DNA of 64,000 nucleotides from Cristatella mucedo (GCA_009760855.2 WPIO01000023.1:5384501-5448500), one strand, 5' to 3'. Positions 22,784 through 34,617 are shown, numbered from the stretch's first letter. Made by a program: numbers and translations. Notes: generated by a model not told the origin, from the letters alone.

Positions 22784-25700
22784 ATGCTTTTGCACGGATC
22801 CGTCGATGGACGGCACTTTATGGCGGCCGGAGGGTTTCACCCGTACGGCCCCCACCCAACTCGTGTGCCCTGCAATTGTGCGTCCTGCTACAGCTTGGGC
22901 CGCTACCAGCAGCGTCCCGCGCAGCCGTCGGTTCAAATGATGCGACGACGAGCGAAGACGAGCTTGAAGCAGCAGCAGCAGCAGCCAGTTCAGTACAGTC
23001 ACCCAGCGACGTGGCGCGCGTGCCACCACGTGATACATCCCAGTGCAGCAGCGACGCTGCATCCGATCCACGGCCGCAGGCACGCGCTGCCGCATTTTAC
23101 TGAGCTTGCTGCTGCTGCTGCCGCTGCTGGAGCGGCGACGGCAGGTCGACACGAGCGTCCATGCGAGGCGCGACACTGGCGCTGCACGCAATGCTGCTGC
23201 GGCGGCGGCAGCGTCACTGCTCGATCAGCGTCAGATCTGCAGACGCAGGCCGTGCAGCAGCAACAGCAGTCCGCCGTCGCCCCGCCGCCGCCCCAACAGT
23301 CGCCGCCACGGCCGCCGCCGTCACCGCCGCCGCCCCCACCGTTGCTGCCACGGCCGCCGTCACCGCCGCCGCCGACGTCTCCCGCACTCGTTGCCAACCA
23401 GGCAGCGGCACCGGCGGAGGCGGCGACGAACGACGTGGCTGTGGCGGAAACGCGTGAAGACAGCGTGGCCACCTCGCCATCTTTGCCAGAAGCTTCGTCA
23501 TTGTCGTGGTGGGCTGCTGCTAAGTCGTCCCGTCCGATCTGTCCGTACATTCCCGATTCGAGCGCGGTGCAAGATTCGTACCTGGAAGAACTCGGTCAGC
23601 TTGGCTCGGCCTTGAAAAGCGACGTGAGCATGCAAGCCGAGCCAGGTACGTAGCCGTAGACGTGGTAGCTACACGAGCTACGATGGCGGCGACGGACGAG
23701 CCGTCGGAAGCTTAGGAGGAGCGGTGCAGCACGGCCCCCACTGGCTCTAGATCGCTCTCGACTGCGGCGAGGCGCAGGCCACTAATGACCCTGACGCCGC
23801 GTTGGAAGCCCTGAGCGCACCGCACGGAAGCTCAGTGAGAGGTCGTCTCGTAGACCGTTTCCTAAATATCAGCCAAACTATCTATGTAAAAAATGATAAA
23901 CAGAATACTTGGTTCGGCTTTCGATGTCTTATTCCGGAGAATACGACTTCACGACCTGCCGCCCAAAATTAATGCATATATGTATTAAAGATAGCATGAT
24001 TTAACTGTGTTTTCTCAGTAGTCCGCCCAATTCGCTACATCGCTTGCAGCCGCTATAATTAATATATCTTTTAATTGCTAAATCGAGACAGCAAGGAAAT
24101 TATACGTGATAGTCGAGATAACAGGATGGCAGTCGAGCGCTGCACGATTGAAGTCTTGGCCCTCATATATGGTTAGCAATACAAGCTGGTGAACAATTTA
24201 CTGTAACCAACTCCTTGCTTTTATTATTAAAATGATTTTTGACGGCTAATATATTTTGCTTATATTCGCTGCTGGTCATTCGGCAACATTAGTTCTTGCT
24301 CCACCGTATTCTCCACGAAGACGAGTAAGGAAGTTCGTTGTTTCTTCCTTGAGTCCTTCTCCATGTATGCATGCAGAAGGACTGCATGCATACATGCATG
24401 CAGTCCTTCTGCATGCAGAACCATACACAATTGTTTTCATTTTTTTCCGTCACGATAGAAACAGTGCGACGATACTTTCAAGTATCGCCCTCAATCAGTT
24501 GCAGACCGTAGGAACGTCATGATTTACTTACGCAGCTCCAATTATCAATGGAGCAATCGCGAGGTTATTCGAGGCATCACGAATCCTGTCATTTGCGTTA
24601 GTAGCCACTGATTCTCTAAACAGGCATGAAATGGCATTGCAAGTTTTTCGAACCATACACATGTCCATTCAATGAGATCCTGAAATTAAAAAAAATGGCA
24701 ACATTCACGATTCCCGCTTCCAACGACCATGCTGTTAATGTACTGTTTCCCGGCGGTATTCGCGTTATTGATTTGACCTCTTTTTTTCACGAACGCCCCT
24801 AAGTTGTGAGCTTTTGACGCGGACTTAAAAAAAGTGTATCTGAGAAGAACCAGGAGAGAGACAACGTTCGGGAATTTCGCGTAAACCATAGGAGCTTCAC
24901 ATTCGTTTGCCGCGTGCTGACATCGTCTGACGTCGTTACTGATGGCGCTGGCGTGACGTGCCGGCGTGACTGGGCTTCCGGAACCACCACGCTCTCATTC
25001 TGCTCCGTTCTACGATCGCGTTCTAGATTTCAAGTGGGCGCAGATTACGTAGGACGAAATTGAAAAGAGGCTCCTAGGGGAGCACTTAAAGAAATCCACC
25101 AATAGATCCAGAGACGGGGTCATGGGGTCAAAAACTGCTCCCAGAAAAATTCGTAATTGATCAAGGTAAAAGCGATTTCATGTAGTTTAAAAGAAAGCCA
25201 CGAGAACAGGTTCGCTTGGAATGCACGGAAGTGGAACGATGCCCGGAGACGTTGTTCCGCAGACTGCCTTTTAATGCACCCTGACGCTGGCGACATGGTG
25301 CAGTTCTTCACGCCGCCAGCTTGCGGAAAATTTGACCAATGTTGAATGCTCATTTCAAGTTCTTAAATTGGTTTAACTTTAACACCCTTTAAAGTTGACG
25401 ATCAACCTAAAGTTGTGAGCAGACTCTTACAAACCCAATTGATTATTTTATGATCCTTAGCTCAATCGCACGAAAGATGTTTGACCTGTAGTACACAGAA
25501 ATATTTAAGTTAATAGTGACTTCTCCAATCTTCCCAGACACTTTGAATCTCCCCGCACACTTTAAATTCCTGTGGTCATTTAAAATTTCTCCGGACACTT
25601 TGAAGTTTTTGTTTCTCGTTTCGCCAAATGTTCATCGTCTCACCACTTTCGAATCTCACTTTGGTTCCTGCTGGTTTCTCAAATGCATACAGCTACCCTC

Positions 25701-26291
25701 ATCAGGGGTCATCACTCATCTGGTTCGCCTTAAAAGTGCGTGTGTTCCGCCCCCACCCATCTCACACTCCCAGCAAATCGCCGTGCAGCTCGCGCGTTCT
25801 TGCTCCGCGTGGACATCCTAAGTTCAGCTGATGCGGTGTACGCTGAGACGCGTGAGACGTCGTCACGAGCCGCAAGGTGGCAGCCAGCTTAAGTGCGGCC
25901 ATCATACGGCTGAAATTGACCAACGAGCGCCGTGCATTCATGTTCGGGCTCTCGGTTTCTTTTCGGGGGATGGGAGGTGGGGCTCTCGGCGGCAGCGCTC
26001 CGCTTTCCACGGCCATTTTGCGTAGCGGCGTCGCGCGTCGTTGCAGATGATCAGTTTCGAATCATCGTCGACGACGAGCGAACGATGTCGCCGATCTCGT
26101 GGCTGGAGATCGACGACAGTCTCGCCGGCTCCGACTCGCTGCTCGATTCCGTCCGCCAGTCACGCGAAACGGACGCCAGCGTCGCCGACAAGGACGACGA
26201 CGACGACGAGGACTTCCTGGAGAAACTGCGGCCGTCGCTCTGCGATGCCGACTGGCGGCACAACGTCGGCCGCGTTGGCCGCGCCTTCTGA
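22784..26291 (+). CDS. Uncharacterised P/Q/A-rich protein with acidic C-terminus, two coding exons
   Basis: I do not recognise the family. Coding exons are 22784-23645 and 26047-26291. The donor is CCAG/GTACGT and the acceptor GTTGCAG/AT; phase 1 matches on both sides, giving 368 aa. The ATG at 22784 is the first in the predicted spliced mRNA, since neither the leader (22338-22473) nor 22711-22783 has one, and its -3 base is G. Visible features: an N-terminal HPYGPHP and Cys cluster (CNCASC), several Gln runs, an Ala run, a long Pro-rich stretch (about residues 170-205), a serine/tryptophan stretch (SLSWWAA), then after the intron SPISWLEIDDS, an Asp run (DDDDDED) and a short basic end. Composition suggests a nuclear, largely disordered regulator, but that is inference. 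An ATTAAA near 26640 could be its polyadenylation signal. Exons are CpG-rich; the intron is AT-rich and contains a 24-bp palindrome. Confidence 0.6.
24367..24418. repeat. Perfect 24-bp inverted repeat
   Basis: The arms (24368-24391 and 24394-24417) are perfect reverse complements separated by two bases, and each contains TGCATGCAG and its partner. It could extrude as a cruciform or, in the intron transcript, fold as a hairpin. It lies inside the intron of the 22.8-26.3 kb gene. Confidence 0.9.
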
Positions 26292-26984
26292 CGGAGGCCG
26301 CCAGCGCTCGCTGCAGCTTTGCGATTCGCGGCCCGCCGGCGCCCGGCCTCTGCAGGTGCGGCGAGACGTCGTCGTCGTACTTCCACTACAGCAGTCGCGG
26401 CTGATAGATCGCCGATGAGTGTCCGCCGCAGAAGCCGCCGCTGCAGCAGAATGCGCGATGGACCATTGCGTGCGCGATCGGCGCCGCTGCCGCGGCTACG
26501 CTTAGCGAGGCTCAGCGACGCGGCGGCAGCACCGCTTAGATATTTTATTTTTATTTTGCGATACATTGCCTCTATTGCCTGGTGAGGCCAATGCGCTTCG
26601 TAGCGTTAAGCGCAGGCATCGCGGTTCGCTCACTGTTACATTAAACTCCCCTCTTTGCCCGGAAGGCCTGCGGAAAATGCACGCTCATCGCTGCTAGCGT
26701 TACATCCTGAAAGCATGCATTGCATACATCCTCGGTAACGTCGTGCATCAGAGCTCGCATGCCGTCAGCCCAAAATCCTTAGTGGCTATTAGCCCACTTG
26801 ATGCGAGCAGTGAACGATTTCAAGCGGCGAGAATCGAAAGCACGCGATGAGTGCACCGTGAACTGTGAACTGTGACTGCACCGTGAACTGCGAGCACCTT
26901 CCAAAAGCATTCTCAACAACTCCGCGCGTCTGGTGAACTCCGCGGACAACGCCTGAAACATCCACTGAGAATTCCTAAATGGCG
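26292..26984. other. 3' UTR and flank of the P/Q-rich gene
   Basis: CpG-rich until about 26540, then ordinary. ATTAAA near 26640 is a possible polyadenylation signal. Near 26848-26895 the words GCACCGTGAACTG and GTGAACTGTGA are locally duplicated. No further exon is supported. Confidence 0.4.
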
Positions 26985-28996
26985 TCCTGAATTCTTACCC
27001 CCTGCACTATCTTGCACACTATCACTATTACCTGATGATCCTAATGATGATCTAGCCGATCGCTTCTCTCGATTCTTTGTGCAGAAGATAGACAAGATCA
27101 GGGAATCCATCCCTGCGATGACAACCTCCCCATTAGAATGCTGTTCCTCGGTTCCTGGCTGCACCTCAATGTCTGCATTTAAGCAGGTCTCTAGTGATCT
27201 AGTCCTGAAGTTCGTATCTCAATCAAAGAAGACAAGTCCACTGGACCCTATTCCCACTGTCCTGCTCCTACGTTGCATTGATCTGCAGCTGCCATGCATA
27301 ACTAATATGATTAAGATGTCATTAGCCTCAGGTCATGTCCCAGCACCTTTCAAAAAAGCTGTAGTCAGGCTACTTCTCAAGAAAGCTACACTTGACCAAG
27401 AGAACTTGAGCAACTACCGCCCAGTTTCCCTTCTACCATTCTTATCAAAGACACTCGAACGGGTCGTGGCGGACCAGCTGAACTCGTATATTGAAACCTC
27501 TCACCTTGCTAGTAAGTTCCAGTCTGGCTTTAGAGCTAATCACTCCACAGAGTCAGCATTGCTTCGGGTATACAACGACCTACTTAGGAATGCAGACATG
27601 GGTAGAGTGTCTTCTTGTTTTGCTCGATCTTTCGGCAGCTTTTGATACCATCGATCACAAAGTTCTTCTAGAGCGCCTCTCATCTCGCCTGGGCATCACT
27701 GGCACTGCTCTGCAGTGGTTCAGGTCCTATCTCAGTGGGAGACTCCAGAGTATTGAAGTGAATGGACAAAGATCATCTGAAGTACCTCTGAAATATGGAG
27801 TACCTCAGGGCTCAGTGCTAGGTCCGGTTCTTTTCACGGTTTATACTCTGCCTCTTGCTGATGTGATTGCCAAGCACAATCTAGGCTTTCACTTCTATGC
27901 GGATGACACTCAGTTGTACCTTTGCTTTGACCCCTCCCAGCCTTCGAGCACCTCAAATTCTCTAAACGCACTAGCTGCATGCATTGATGACATCCGCACA
28001 TGGATGGCAGCAAATTTTCTAAAACTTAACGATGATAAAACTAACTTACTAGTTATGGGCAAACCCAGTGTGATCCAGAGATTGGAAAGGCTGACGCTCA
28101 AAATTGGCTCTGCCAGAATATCTCCAGTTGAATCAGCTCGAAATCTAGGTGTCATATTCCAAAGCGACCTCTCGTTAGACGACCATATCAGCTCCACAGT
28201 CAAATCCGCCTATTTTCGGCTTCATAACATTGCTAAAATTTGGGCTTGTTTAGATAAAGATACCACATCTAAGTTGGTCCATGCATTCGTGACATCCCGT
28301 CTCGACTTCTGCAACTCACTGCTTACTGGCCTACCGGCATGTGCGATCAGGCGATTGCAGCTGGTGCAAAACTCGGCAGCTAGACTTGTCTGCCGTGAGC
28401 GTCGCAGTTGCCACATTACTCTACTTCTCGCCGACCTGCACTGGCTACCAGTCAAGCAACGGATTGACTTCAAGGTTTTGTCGCTCACTTTTAGGTCCCT
28501 TCATTCTATGGCTCCAGCCTATCGGTCAGATATACTACCCCATCAGGCCAAGCATCGCACCACCCGCTTTTCGGAATCCAACAGTCTAGAAATACCTCAT
28601 ACAAACCTTAAATCCTTTGGAGACCGTGCATTTAGTTCATATGCTCCCAAAGCCTGGAACTCCCTCCTGACCTGCGTCAGAACATCCCCTGACCTGACCA
28701 CATTTAAAAGGAACCTAAAAACACACTTATTTAGGACAGAATTTAGTGGGTCCCTGTGATTCGTCCTTGATGTGCTTATGCGTGCCGACACTGTGCATGC
28801 TGCCACTAACCACATTTGCATGCTGACCCTGTGGATGTCACCCCTAACCATATTATTCATTTCGTTTGTTTTTCAAGCATGATTTTACTTACCATTCAAT
28901 TGCATTTCACTTTACAGCAAATGTAAAGCGCCTAGAGAGAGATTAAGTTCTCTGAGGGCGCTTTATCAAGTGAATTATTATTATTATTATTATTAT
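26985..28996 (+). mobile_element. LINE family A, longest copy (CR1/L2-like non-LTR retrotransposon)
   Basis: The most complete family A copy. It begins in the linker upstream of the RT (FFVQKIDKIRESI near 27076-27115), contains the RT domain, the C-terminal region, a 3' UTR with the nested stem-loop (about 28925-28970) and an (ATT)n tail to 28996. The endonuclease and any ORF1 are absent, so it is 5' truncated. RT motif order, the FYADDTQ catalytic box and the microsatellite tail place it in the broad CR1/L2/Rex-Babar group of non-LTR elements. I cannot choose the clade without a tree. Confidence 0.93.
27079..28759 (+). pseudogene. Reverse transcriptase ORF of LINE A, frameshifted
   Basis: Encodes the RT of the LINE at 26985-28996. 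Visible blocks in order: NYRPVSLLPFLSK (about 27412), FQSGFRANHSTE, LDLSAAFDTIDHK (about 27620), GVPQGSVLGP (about 27800), FYADDTQ (about 27893-27913) and FLKLNDDKTN (about 28018), then the C-terminal region ending RTEFSGSL at 28759. A single-base frameshift near 27605-27620 splits it into two frames just upstream of the first catalytic aspartate. With the missing N-terminus, it cannot encode an active enzyme as it stands. Confidence 0.9.
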
Positions 28997-29838
28997 CAGG
29001 GTATTATATCGCAACAAATATTAAGGTGTAGCACTGTAAAATGTGCTCACGTTTGAATGCATTATCAGCGTGCAATCGGTAGAACCTGCCGACTAGCTCT
29101 CCGCCGAGCATTGCCCCATCCGTTCGGCTCGCTTACTTACTTTTCTGCCGATAAAGTTCTTGACGCAGGTCTTGTCGGGCTTGATTATGAGCCGCCGGTG
29201 TCGGCTTTCTCGGCGTGTCAGACGTGTGCAGAGCGTATTTCCCACGCTTGCGTCGCTCAGTCTTAGGTCTCTGTTTCAGGTCATTTCTCTCTTAATCTCG
29301 GTCATCTCTTAATCTCTCACCCAGCCCGACCGGAACCGCGTCACGAACTTGTATCACCAAAATGTTAGTGCGCCGACTGAGGGTGGCTAATGCGGTACAA
29401 TTAATCGCCAGATCCTTCAGAGGAAATCGATCGTCAACATCGGTCAATCACCTCCGATTAGGCACAGGCATTATTCCATGATTCCTAATTCTTGTCTGGC
29501 AGAGTCTAGTCCGCGTCAAATCACTCCGACTCACCTCGCATCTAGCAGACGCGCCATTCTCGCGCGAGGGACCTTCATTTGTCCACTATTGTAAGGTTGT
29601 TCGGTATCAATTTCCTCTTTTCCTCGCGTTATCTCACGACGAAAAAGCATTGCTGCCCTGCTGTTTTGCTTAAAGACTGTCGGCGACAAATGACAGTGCT
29701 CAGCAGGTCATTGTCTGCAGAGCTCACTTCCAAGAATATTTACGTAGCAATGACAACATTACTACGGTAGCAGATTCCGACGCTTGGTCTGCAGGAGTCC
29801 GTCGCCGCTCTTTATATGCTAAATACTTCTTCAAATGC
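28997..29838. other. No gene recognised
   Basis: Short unspecific open frames only. No similarity to the local repeat families was noticed until the LINE at 29840. Confidence 0.5.
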
Positions 29839-29839
29839 A

Positions 29840-31127
29840 CGGGCACTGTTTTGCAATGGTTCAGGTCCTATCTCAGTGAGAGACTCCAGAGTATTGACGT
29901 GAATGGACAAAGATCATCCGAGGTACCTCTAAAATAGGGGGTACCTCAGGGCTCCGTGCTAGGTCCGGTTCTTTTCACGGTTTATACTCTGCCTCTTGCT
30001 GATGTGATTGCAAAGCACAATTAGGCGTTCACTTCTATGCGGATGACATTCAGTTGTAGCTTTACTCTGATCCCTTCGAGCACCTCAAATTCTCTCAACT
30101 CCCTTGCTGCATGTATTGATGACATCCGCACATTGATGGCAGCACATTTTCTAAAACTAAACGACGATAAAATAAACTTATTAGTAAAAGGCAAATCCAG
30201 TGTGATTCAGAAATTGGAAAGGCTGACGCTCAAAATTGGCTCTGCCAGCCTATTTACTGTTGAATCAGCTCGAAATCTAGGTGTCATGTTCCAAAGTGAC
30301 CTCTAGTTAGACGACCTCATCAGCTCCACAATTAAGTCTGCCTACTTTCAGATACATAACATTGCTAAAATTCGGGCTTGTTTAGGTAAGGATATCACGT
30401 CTAATTTGGTCCATGCATTTGTGACATTCCGTCTTGACTTCTGTAACTCACTGCTTGCTGGCCTACCAGCATGTGCGATCAGGCGCTCACAGCTGGTGCA
30501 AAATTCTGCAGCTAGGCTTGTCTGTCGTGAGCCTCTCAGTTGCCACATCACATCACTTCTCGCCGACCTGCACTGGCTACCAGTCAAGCAACGAATCGAC
30601 TTCAAGGTTTTGTCGCTCACTTTTACGTCACTTCATTCTTTGGCTCCAGCCTATCTCTCAGACCTACTCTTCCACCAAGCTAAGCATCGTACCACCCGCT
30701 TTACGGAAAAGTAACTGTTTACCTTAACCCCGTGCAAGCCTCAAATCCTTTGGAGACCGTGCATTTAGTTCGTATGCTACCAAAGCCTGGAACTCACTTT
30801 GGACTTGCGTCATAACATCCCCTGATTTGACCACATTTAAAAAGAACTTAAAAATACACCTATTTAGGACAGCAATTAGTGGGTCCCTGTGACTCGTCCT
30901 TCATGTGCTTATGGGTGCTGACACTGTGCATGCTGGTACTAACCACACTTGCATGCTGACCCTGTGCATGTCGCCCAAGCCTAACCATGTTATTCATGTT
31001 GCTTATCAAGCATGGTATTACTCACCATTCAATCGCGTTTGCCTTTGCAACAAATGTAAAGCGCCTAGAAAGAGATTGAGTTCTCTGAGGGCGCCTTATC
31101 AAGTGCATTATTATTATTATTATTATT
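29840..31127 (+). mobile_element. LINE family A, older decayed copy
   Basis: Starts inside the RT domain (GTVLQWFRSYLSERLQ-type sequence near 29848) and continues to the (ATT)n tail at 31108-31127. Several in-frame stops (for example TAG within 29930-29940 and after 30300) and a one-base loss upstream of the catalytic box show clear decay. The 3' stem-loop is present (about 31056-31105). Confidence 0.9.
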
Positions 31128-32355
31128 AATGCTCTACCTTGCTGTGCATGCTACTTTTTCTCGTTGGGGAACGAGCGCCCCTGCCTTTCAAGTGCTCGCA
31201 CCGTAAGCCTCGCGGGCTGTGAGTGCGTGCTATGCGTAAAGACCCTGCTTAGTTGCCGTCAAATTCTCGTGACTTCCTTTGTTTCAAACGGAAATGCGAG
31301 TACGTTCTTCGCGGCGGGCGCGATTGTGCCACGCCACGCGGGCAGAGGTTAGAGCGACGTTTGCTATCTCCACACGACACGAGCTCGAGCTCCTCTAGTC
31401 ATCTAGCGGAGCAGAACGGGAGTATGCGCTCCATTCAAGATGGCGCCATGCATTAGCGCTTGGCTTAGCCGCAAGTTTTCTCCACCTGACGCAGATGACG
31501 CAATCGGACTCAAACGGAAGCCGCTCGAGCAGAGTCCGACCCACGAGTTGAGCATCGGGAAACGCAACCGAAGCTCGAACTTTCGCCGCCTAGCAAGAGA
31601 GATGAATCAGACTGCGCGAGCTCCTCTCTTCGATTGATTGCTACTCTCTTTGGCTGCTTCGGTGCAGCTTCTCAGGTGCAGCTTCAAAGTCTTCAAGATC
31701 AAAGTGTAGCAATGTGTGTGTGTGTGTGCTTCCACGTGCCTCCCACACGTCAGATAGTGCGTCGCAGTGGCACTTTCCGCTAACCATACAGATTCGTGCG
31801 GAATATTGAGAACATGGTTTGCCGATGGCCTCTCTATTTCGACGAAGCCTGCCAATTCCGGGAAGCAGTCGGAGGACCTTGTGTCTATGGTCACCGGTGT
31901 CGGCTCTTCATCTTAGCAGCCGTTTCAGAACAGTCGGTAGTTTTGCATTTTTTCTACATCTTCGTCATCCTCATCAGCACTAGAACGACTTGCGGGCGAA
32001 GAATTATGCTAGTCCAGCCACTAGTTGCCTAGCCACTTGACAGACGCACGACGTAGCCGCGGTCTTATTTAGGCTAGCAGCCCAAGGAGTTTGGAGCAGC
32101 GCCGTGCCCATGATGTGTGCAAATGAAGCAGGTGACATTAAAAGTAAGAGAAAAAGCGAAGAATTTATTTGGATATATATATATATATATGAATATAAAT
32201 AAGATATATAAGCAAGATATTTCAGGTGTGTGGAGAGAGCCCAGTGAAGGAAGAAAGCATTCGATAGCGATTTCCGACAGCGATAAAATGCTCTGCATTT
32301 CACAGAAACCAAGAGCAAGGAAAACTGCCACCAGCTGTTTTGCTTGGGCCACAGG
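31128..32355. other. Intergenic; possible promoter and small ORF, short TA run
   Basis: A YY1-like CAAGATGGCGCC at 31435-31446 contains the ATG of a 65-codon frame (31440-31637) of unknown nature. A pyrimidine/ACAG acceptor-like site near 31790 precedes an open frame without a recognised domain. TA runs lie at about 32177-32192. None of this is strong enough to call a gene. Confidence 0.3.
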
Positions 32356-32361
32356 TAGGAT

Positions 32362-32526
32362 ATAAATATGATTCATATAAATAAATATAATTCATATATA
32401 TATATATAGCGCCCCAAGAGAACTTAATCTCTATTCAGACGTTTCACATATGCCTCGGGGCTCGAGCCCACGACCTCAGTCAAACCTTGGTCGGGGCGAG
32501 CACCTTAACCGCTAGACCAAACCAGC
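32362..32526 (-). mobile_element. tRNA-derived SINE with LINE-A-like 3' end
   Basis: Read on the minus strand: tRNA-like head GGTTTGGTCTAGCGGTTAAGG (A box), B box GGGCTCGAGCCCC, then an end with CTGAATAGAGATTAAGTTCT, CTTGGGGCGCTATA and a TA-rich tail. Six-bp direct repeats TAGGAT flank it at 32356-32361 and 32527-32532, as expected for target-site duplication. Confidence 0.85.
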
Positions 32527-32532
32527 TAGGAT

Positions 32533-33603
32533 GATCGCAGCGGTGCATTCTAACTCGGTTCATGTTGCCAATCTAAAGTGTTTTCGCATTTGAGATAGTT
32601 GTAGCGCAACTTACATGGAAGGCCAGTCGTTGGGTTCGTAGAGGTCGTTAGGGTCAAAAAAGCAACGAGTACTCGCTGGCGAGTAGCAGCAGATGCCTCG
32701 CTGTAACTCAAAACTTGAATGAACTTAGCGTGAGATCCAGTGTTAATTAAGCGCAGGAAATTCAACTCCCGAGAGTCCAGAGAGCAGTGAAATAAGCTTC
32801 AGATACAATTATGTTTGCTTAAAAGTGGGGACGCCGTTTCACCTGTGCCCGCTACAATCTAAGTCGGAGCGAGTCCGCTACTGTCTCAATTAAGGGAATC
32901 ACCCCCGAGCTCGCGAGGACAGACTCCGTATCGCGCGAATCGCCGTTTCACTTGACGATTTTGTGAGTGGCGCTCATAGGAGATGGTCCACTGGTCAAAG
33001 ATACGAATCGTCGCCGGGTTGCCTCCGCGTTGAAATTCAGCGATCGGTCGTGGTCGCTACGAGCTCCGGTTGCTAACCGCTGACATCGAAGAATGCAGGC
33101 TGTCTCCACGCACGGCCGAGTATCGCACGCCCTCCATTGTTTCGCCACCGCCGGTTCTGCAGTCGTGCCGCGTATTAAGCACTTCTCAAGGAGGCTGCTG
33201 CCCCAGCATTGCCAGCTTCCGTCACCCGGTTGTCAGAGAGCGGCTGATACACACCTTTCGCGTATTCAGGTTTGATCCTAATGCCCAAGGCTGATTTATT
33301 GGTGACACTCTCGCTGCCAGCTTGCCAGTTTGTCAGTTTGCCAACGATGTTGCGGCATCGACTGGCGGCCGTCGCGTCAAAAGGAGCAGCCACATTTTTT
33401 CACGCGCGGTACGAGAAACGCGGGAAACGGCTAGCGACACTCGCTGTATACATATGCATTGAGTTTGCGCGTGAGAGAGCACCGTCTGTTGCAAAACACC
33501 TCGCTAGAGCGGCTTCAGCACAAGTCCACGCAAGTACGACGTAGTGCGACGCAAATGCAGCACTCGTCGTTACGATGCTCGTCCATACCGCGTGACGCGT
33601 GAC
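32533..33603. other. No gene confirmed
   Basis: Open frames at 33060-33290 and from an ATG at 33346 (a basic, alanine-rich start like a mitochondrial leader, followed by a weak donor GTACGA near 33410) are suggestive at most. No partner exon could be joined in frame. Confidence 0.3.
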
Positions 33604-33712
33604 GAATGCGTACCGAAAGCCGCTTAGGCTGTGAGTGCGCTATACAAAACTCTCCTGCGTAACACCCACATGGTCTTTATGACTTTGTGGAGTTACAGAC
33701 GGAGATACAAGA
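33604..33712 (+). mobile_element. LINE family B 3' terminus
   Basis: Begins at AATGCGTACCGAAAGC and contains GAGTGCGCTATACAAAACTC, TCCTGCGTAACACCCACATG and GACTTTGTGGAGTTACAGAC, ending near GGAGATACA. Very close to the ends at 38070-38195 and 45440-45552, so relatively young. Confidence 0.85.
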
Positions 33713-33758
33713 CATGACATAACAAGCAGCGAAGCTGGCGCCGCGAAGCACAGCTTAC

Positions 33759-33815
33759 GAGTAGCAGACGATACGCGTACCAGACGATACGAGTAGCAGA
33801 CGATACGAGTAGCAG
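33759..33815. repeat. 16-bp minisatellite
   Basis: About 3.5 copies of GAGTAGCAGACGATAC, with one variant unit (GCGTACCAGACGATAC). Confidence 0.85.
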
Positions 33816-34095
33816 GCGCTGCCTCAATACGCTCGGGTATGCAGGCGCTAATGGAACGCAAGAGCACTCGTTTGTTAATGTAGCAGGTTCAAATACAAGG
33901 CGTGGAGCTGATTATTTGACAGCCGCGAAGGGTGCAACGCCAGCCATAGAGTACAGCAACTCTCATTCGCCGCCCAGAGCACAGCTCGAACTGCCGCAGT
34001 TCGACGGTAGTTCGAGCACAACTGACTGACTATTTCATAACCTGGCCTTTTTATGCCACCTAAACCATGACGAGGATATAACAGGTTTCTAAGTC

Positions 34096-34246
34096 GGTTT
34101 GGTCCAACGGATAAGGTGCTCGCCCCGACCAAGGTCTGGCTGAGGTCGTGGGCTCGAGCCCCGAGGCATATGTGAAGCGCCTGAATAGAGTTTAAGTTCT
34201 CTTGGGGCGCTATATAAATGAATTCTATTTATTTTATTTATATTTA
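34096..34246 (+). mobile_element. tRNA-derived SINE, best copy
   Basis: Head GGTTTGGTCCAACGGATAAG (A box), internal GCCCCGACCAAGGTCTGG, B box GGGCTCGAGCCCC, then GTGAAGCGCCTGAATAGAG, TTAAGTTCTCTTGGGGCGCT and an ATTTATTTT-rich tail. TAAGTC is repeated at 34090-34095 and 34247-34252, a likely target-site duplication. It was transcribed by Pol III if active (inference from the box A/B layout). The 3' part mirrors the LINE A stem-loop. Confidence 0.92.
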
Positions 34247-34617
34247 TAAGTCAGCGTAATTCCGGAACCGCAAATAACATGTCGGCTGTCACAGACTGGC
34301 TATTCCTGCACACGCCTTCTTTTCACTCCGGTGCACTAGCTGTTCGTTACGTTTTCTCTGCAGCAGAAGTAGCAAATTAGATGAGCAGACTCGTGGATAA
34401 GCAGCAGCTGTCAAAGAAGCTAATCTGCATTTTAGGTAGTCGTAAGACGGTCAAGCACTTACTCCGCGTGCATTTCAGTCAGAAGTTGCACGACTAAAAT
34501 AAACTGCAGCTCGTCACATCACCTTCCAGCCAGCTAGAAGTGAGATCCAACTTCCGCCTCGCAGCGTCCGGTAAGCCCTGGGTTCAGCTGACGCTGCGAG
34601 TATGACGAGAATGACTC

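Noticed and set aside
22999-23550. Minus-strand Gly/Ala-rich frame opposite the P/Q-rich exon
   Set aside because: It is the complement of the supported plus-strand exon and has no splice or start support.
26051-26566. Minus-strand Arg/Ser-rich frame
   Set aside because: Shadow of the acidic last exon on the plus strand.
33247-33294. RVFRFDPNAQ, reminiscent of the start of the succinate dehydrogenase iron-sulfur subunit
   Set aside because: Similarity covers about ten residues, the frame stops right after, and no downstream iron-sulfur motif was found.
34096-34170. Possible tRNA genes with A and B boxes (also 4595, 32460, 48127, 50160, 51700, 53900)
   Set aside because: They recur with the same LINE-like 3' ends and do not fold into complete tRNAs by eye, so they are SINE heads.
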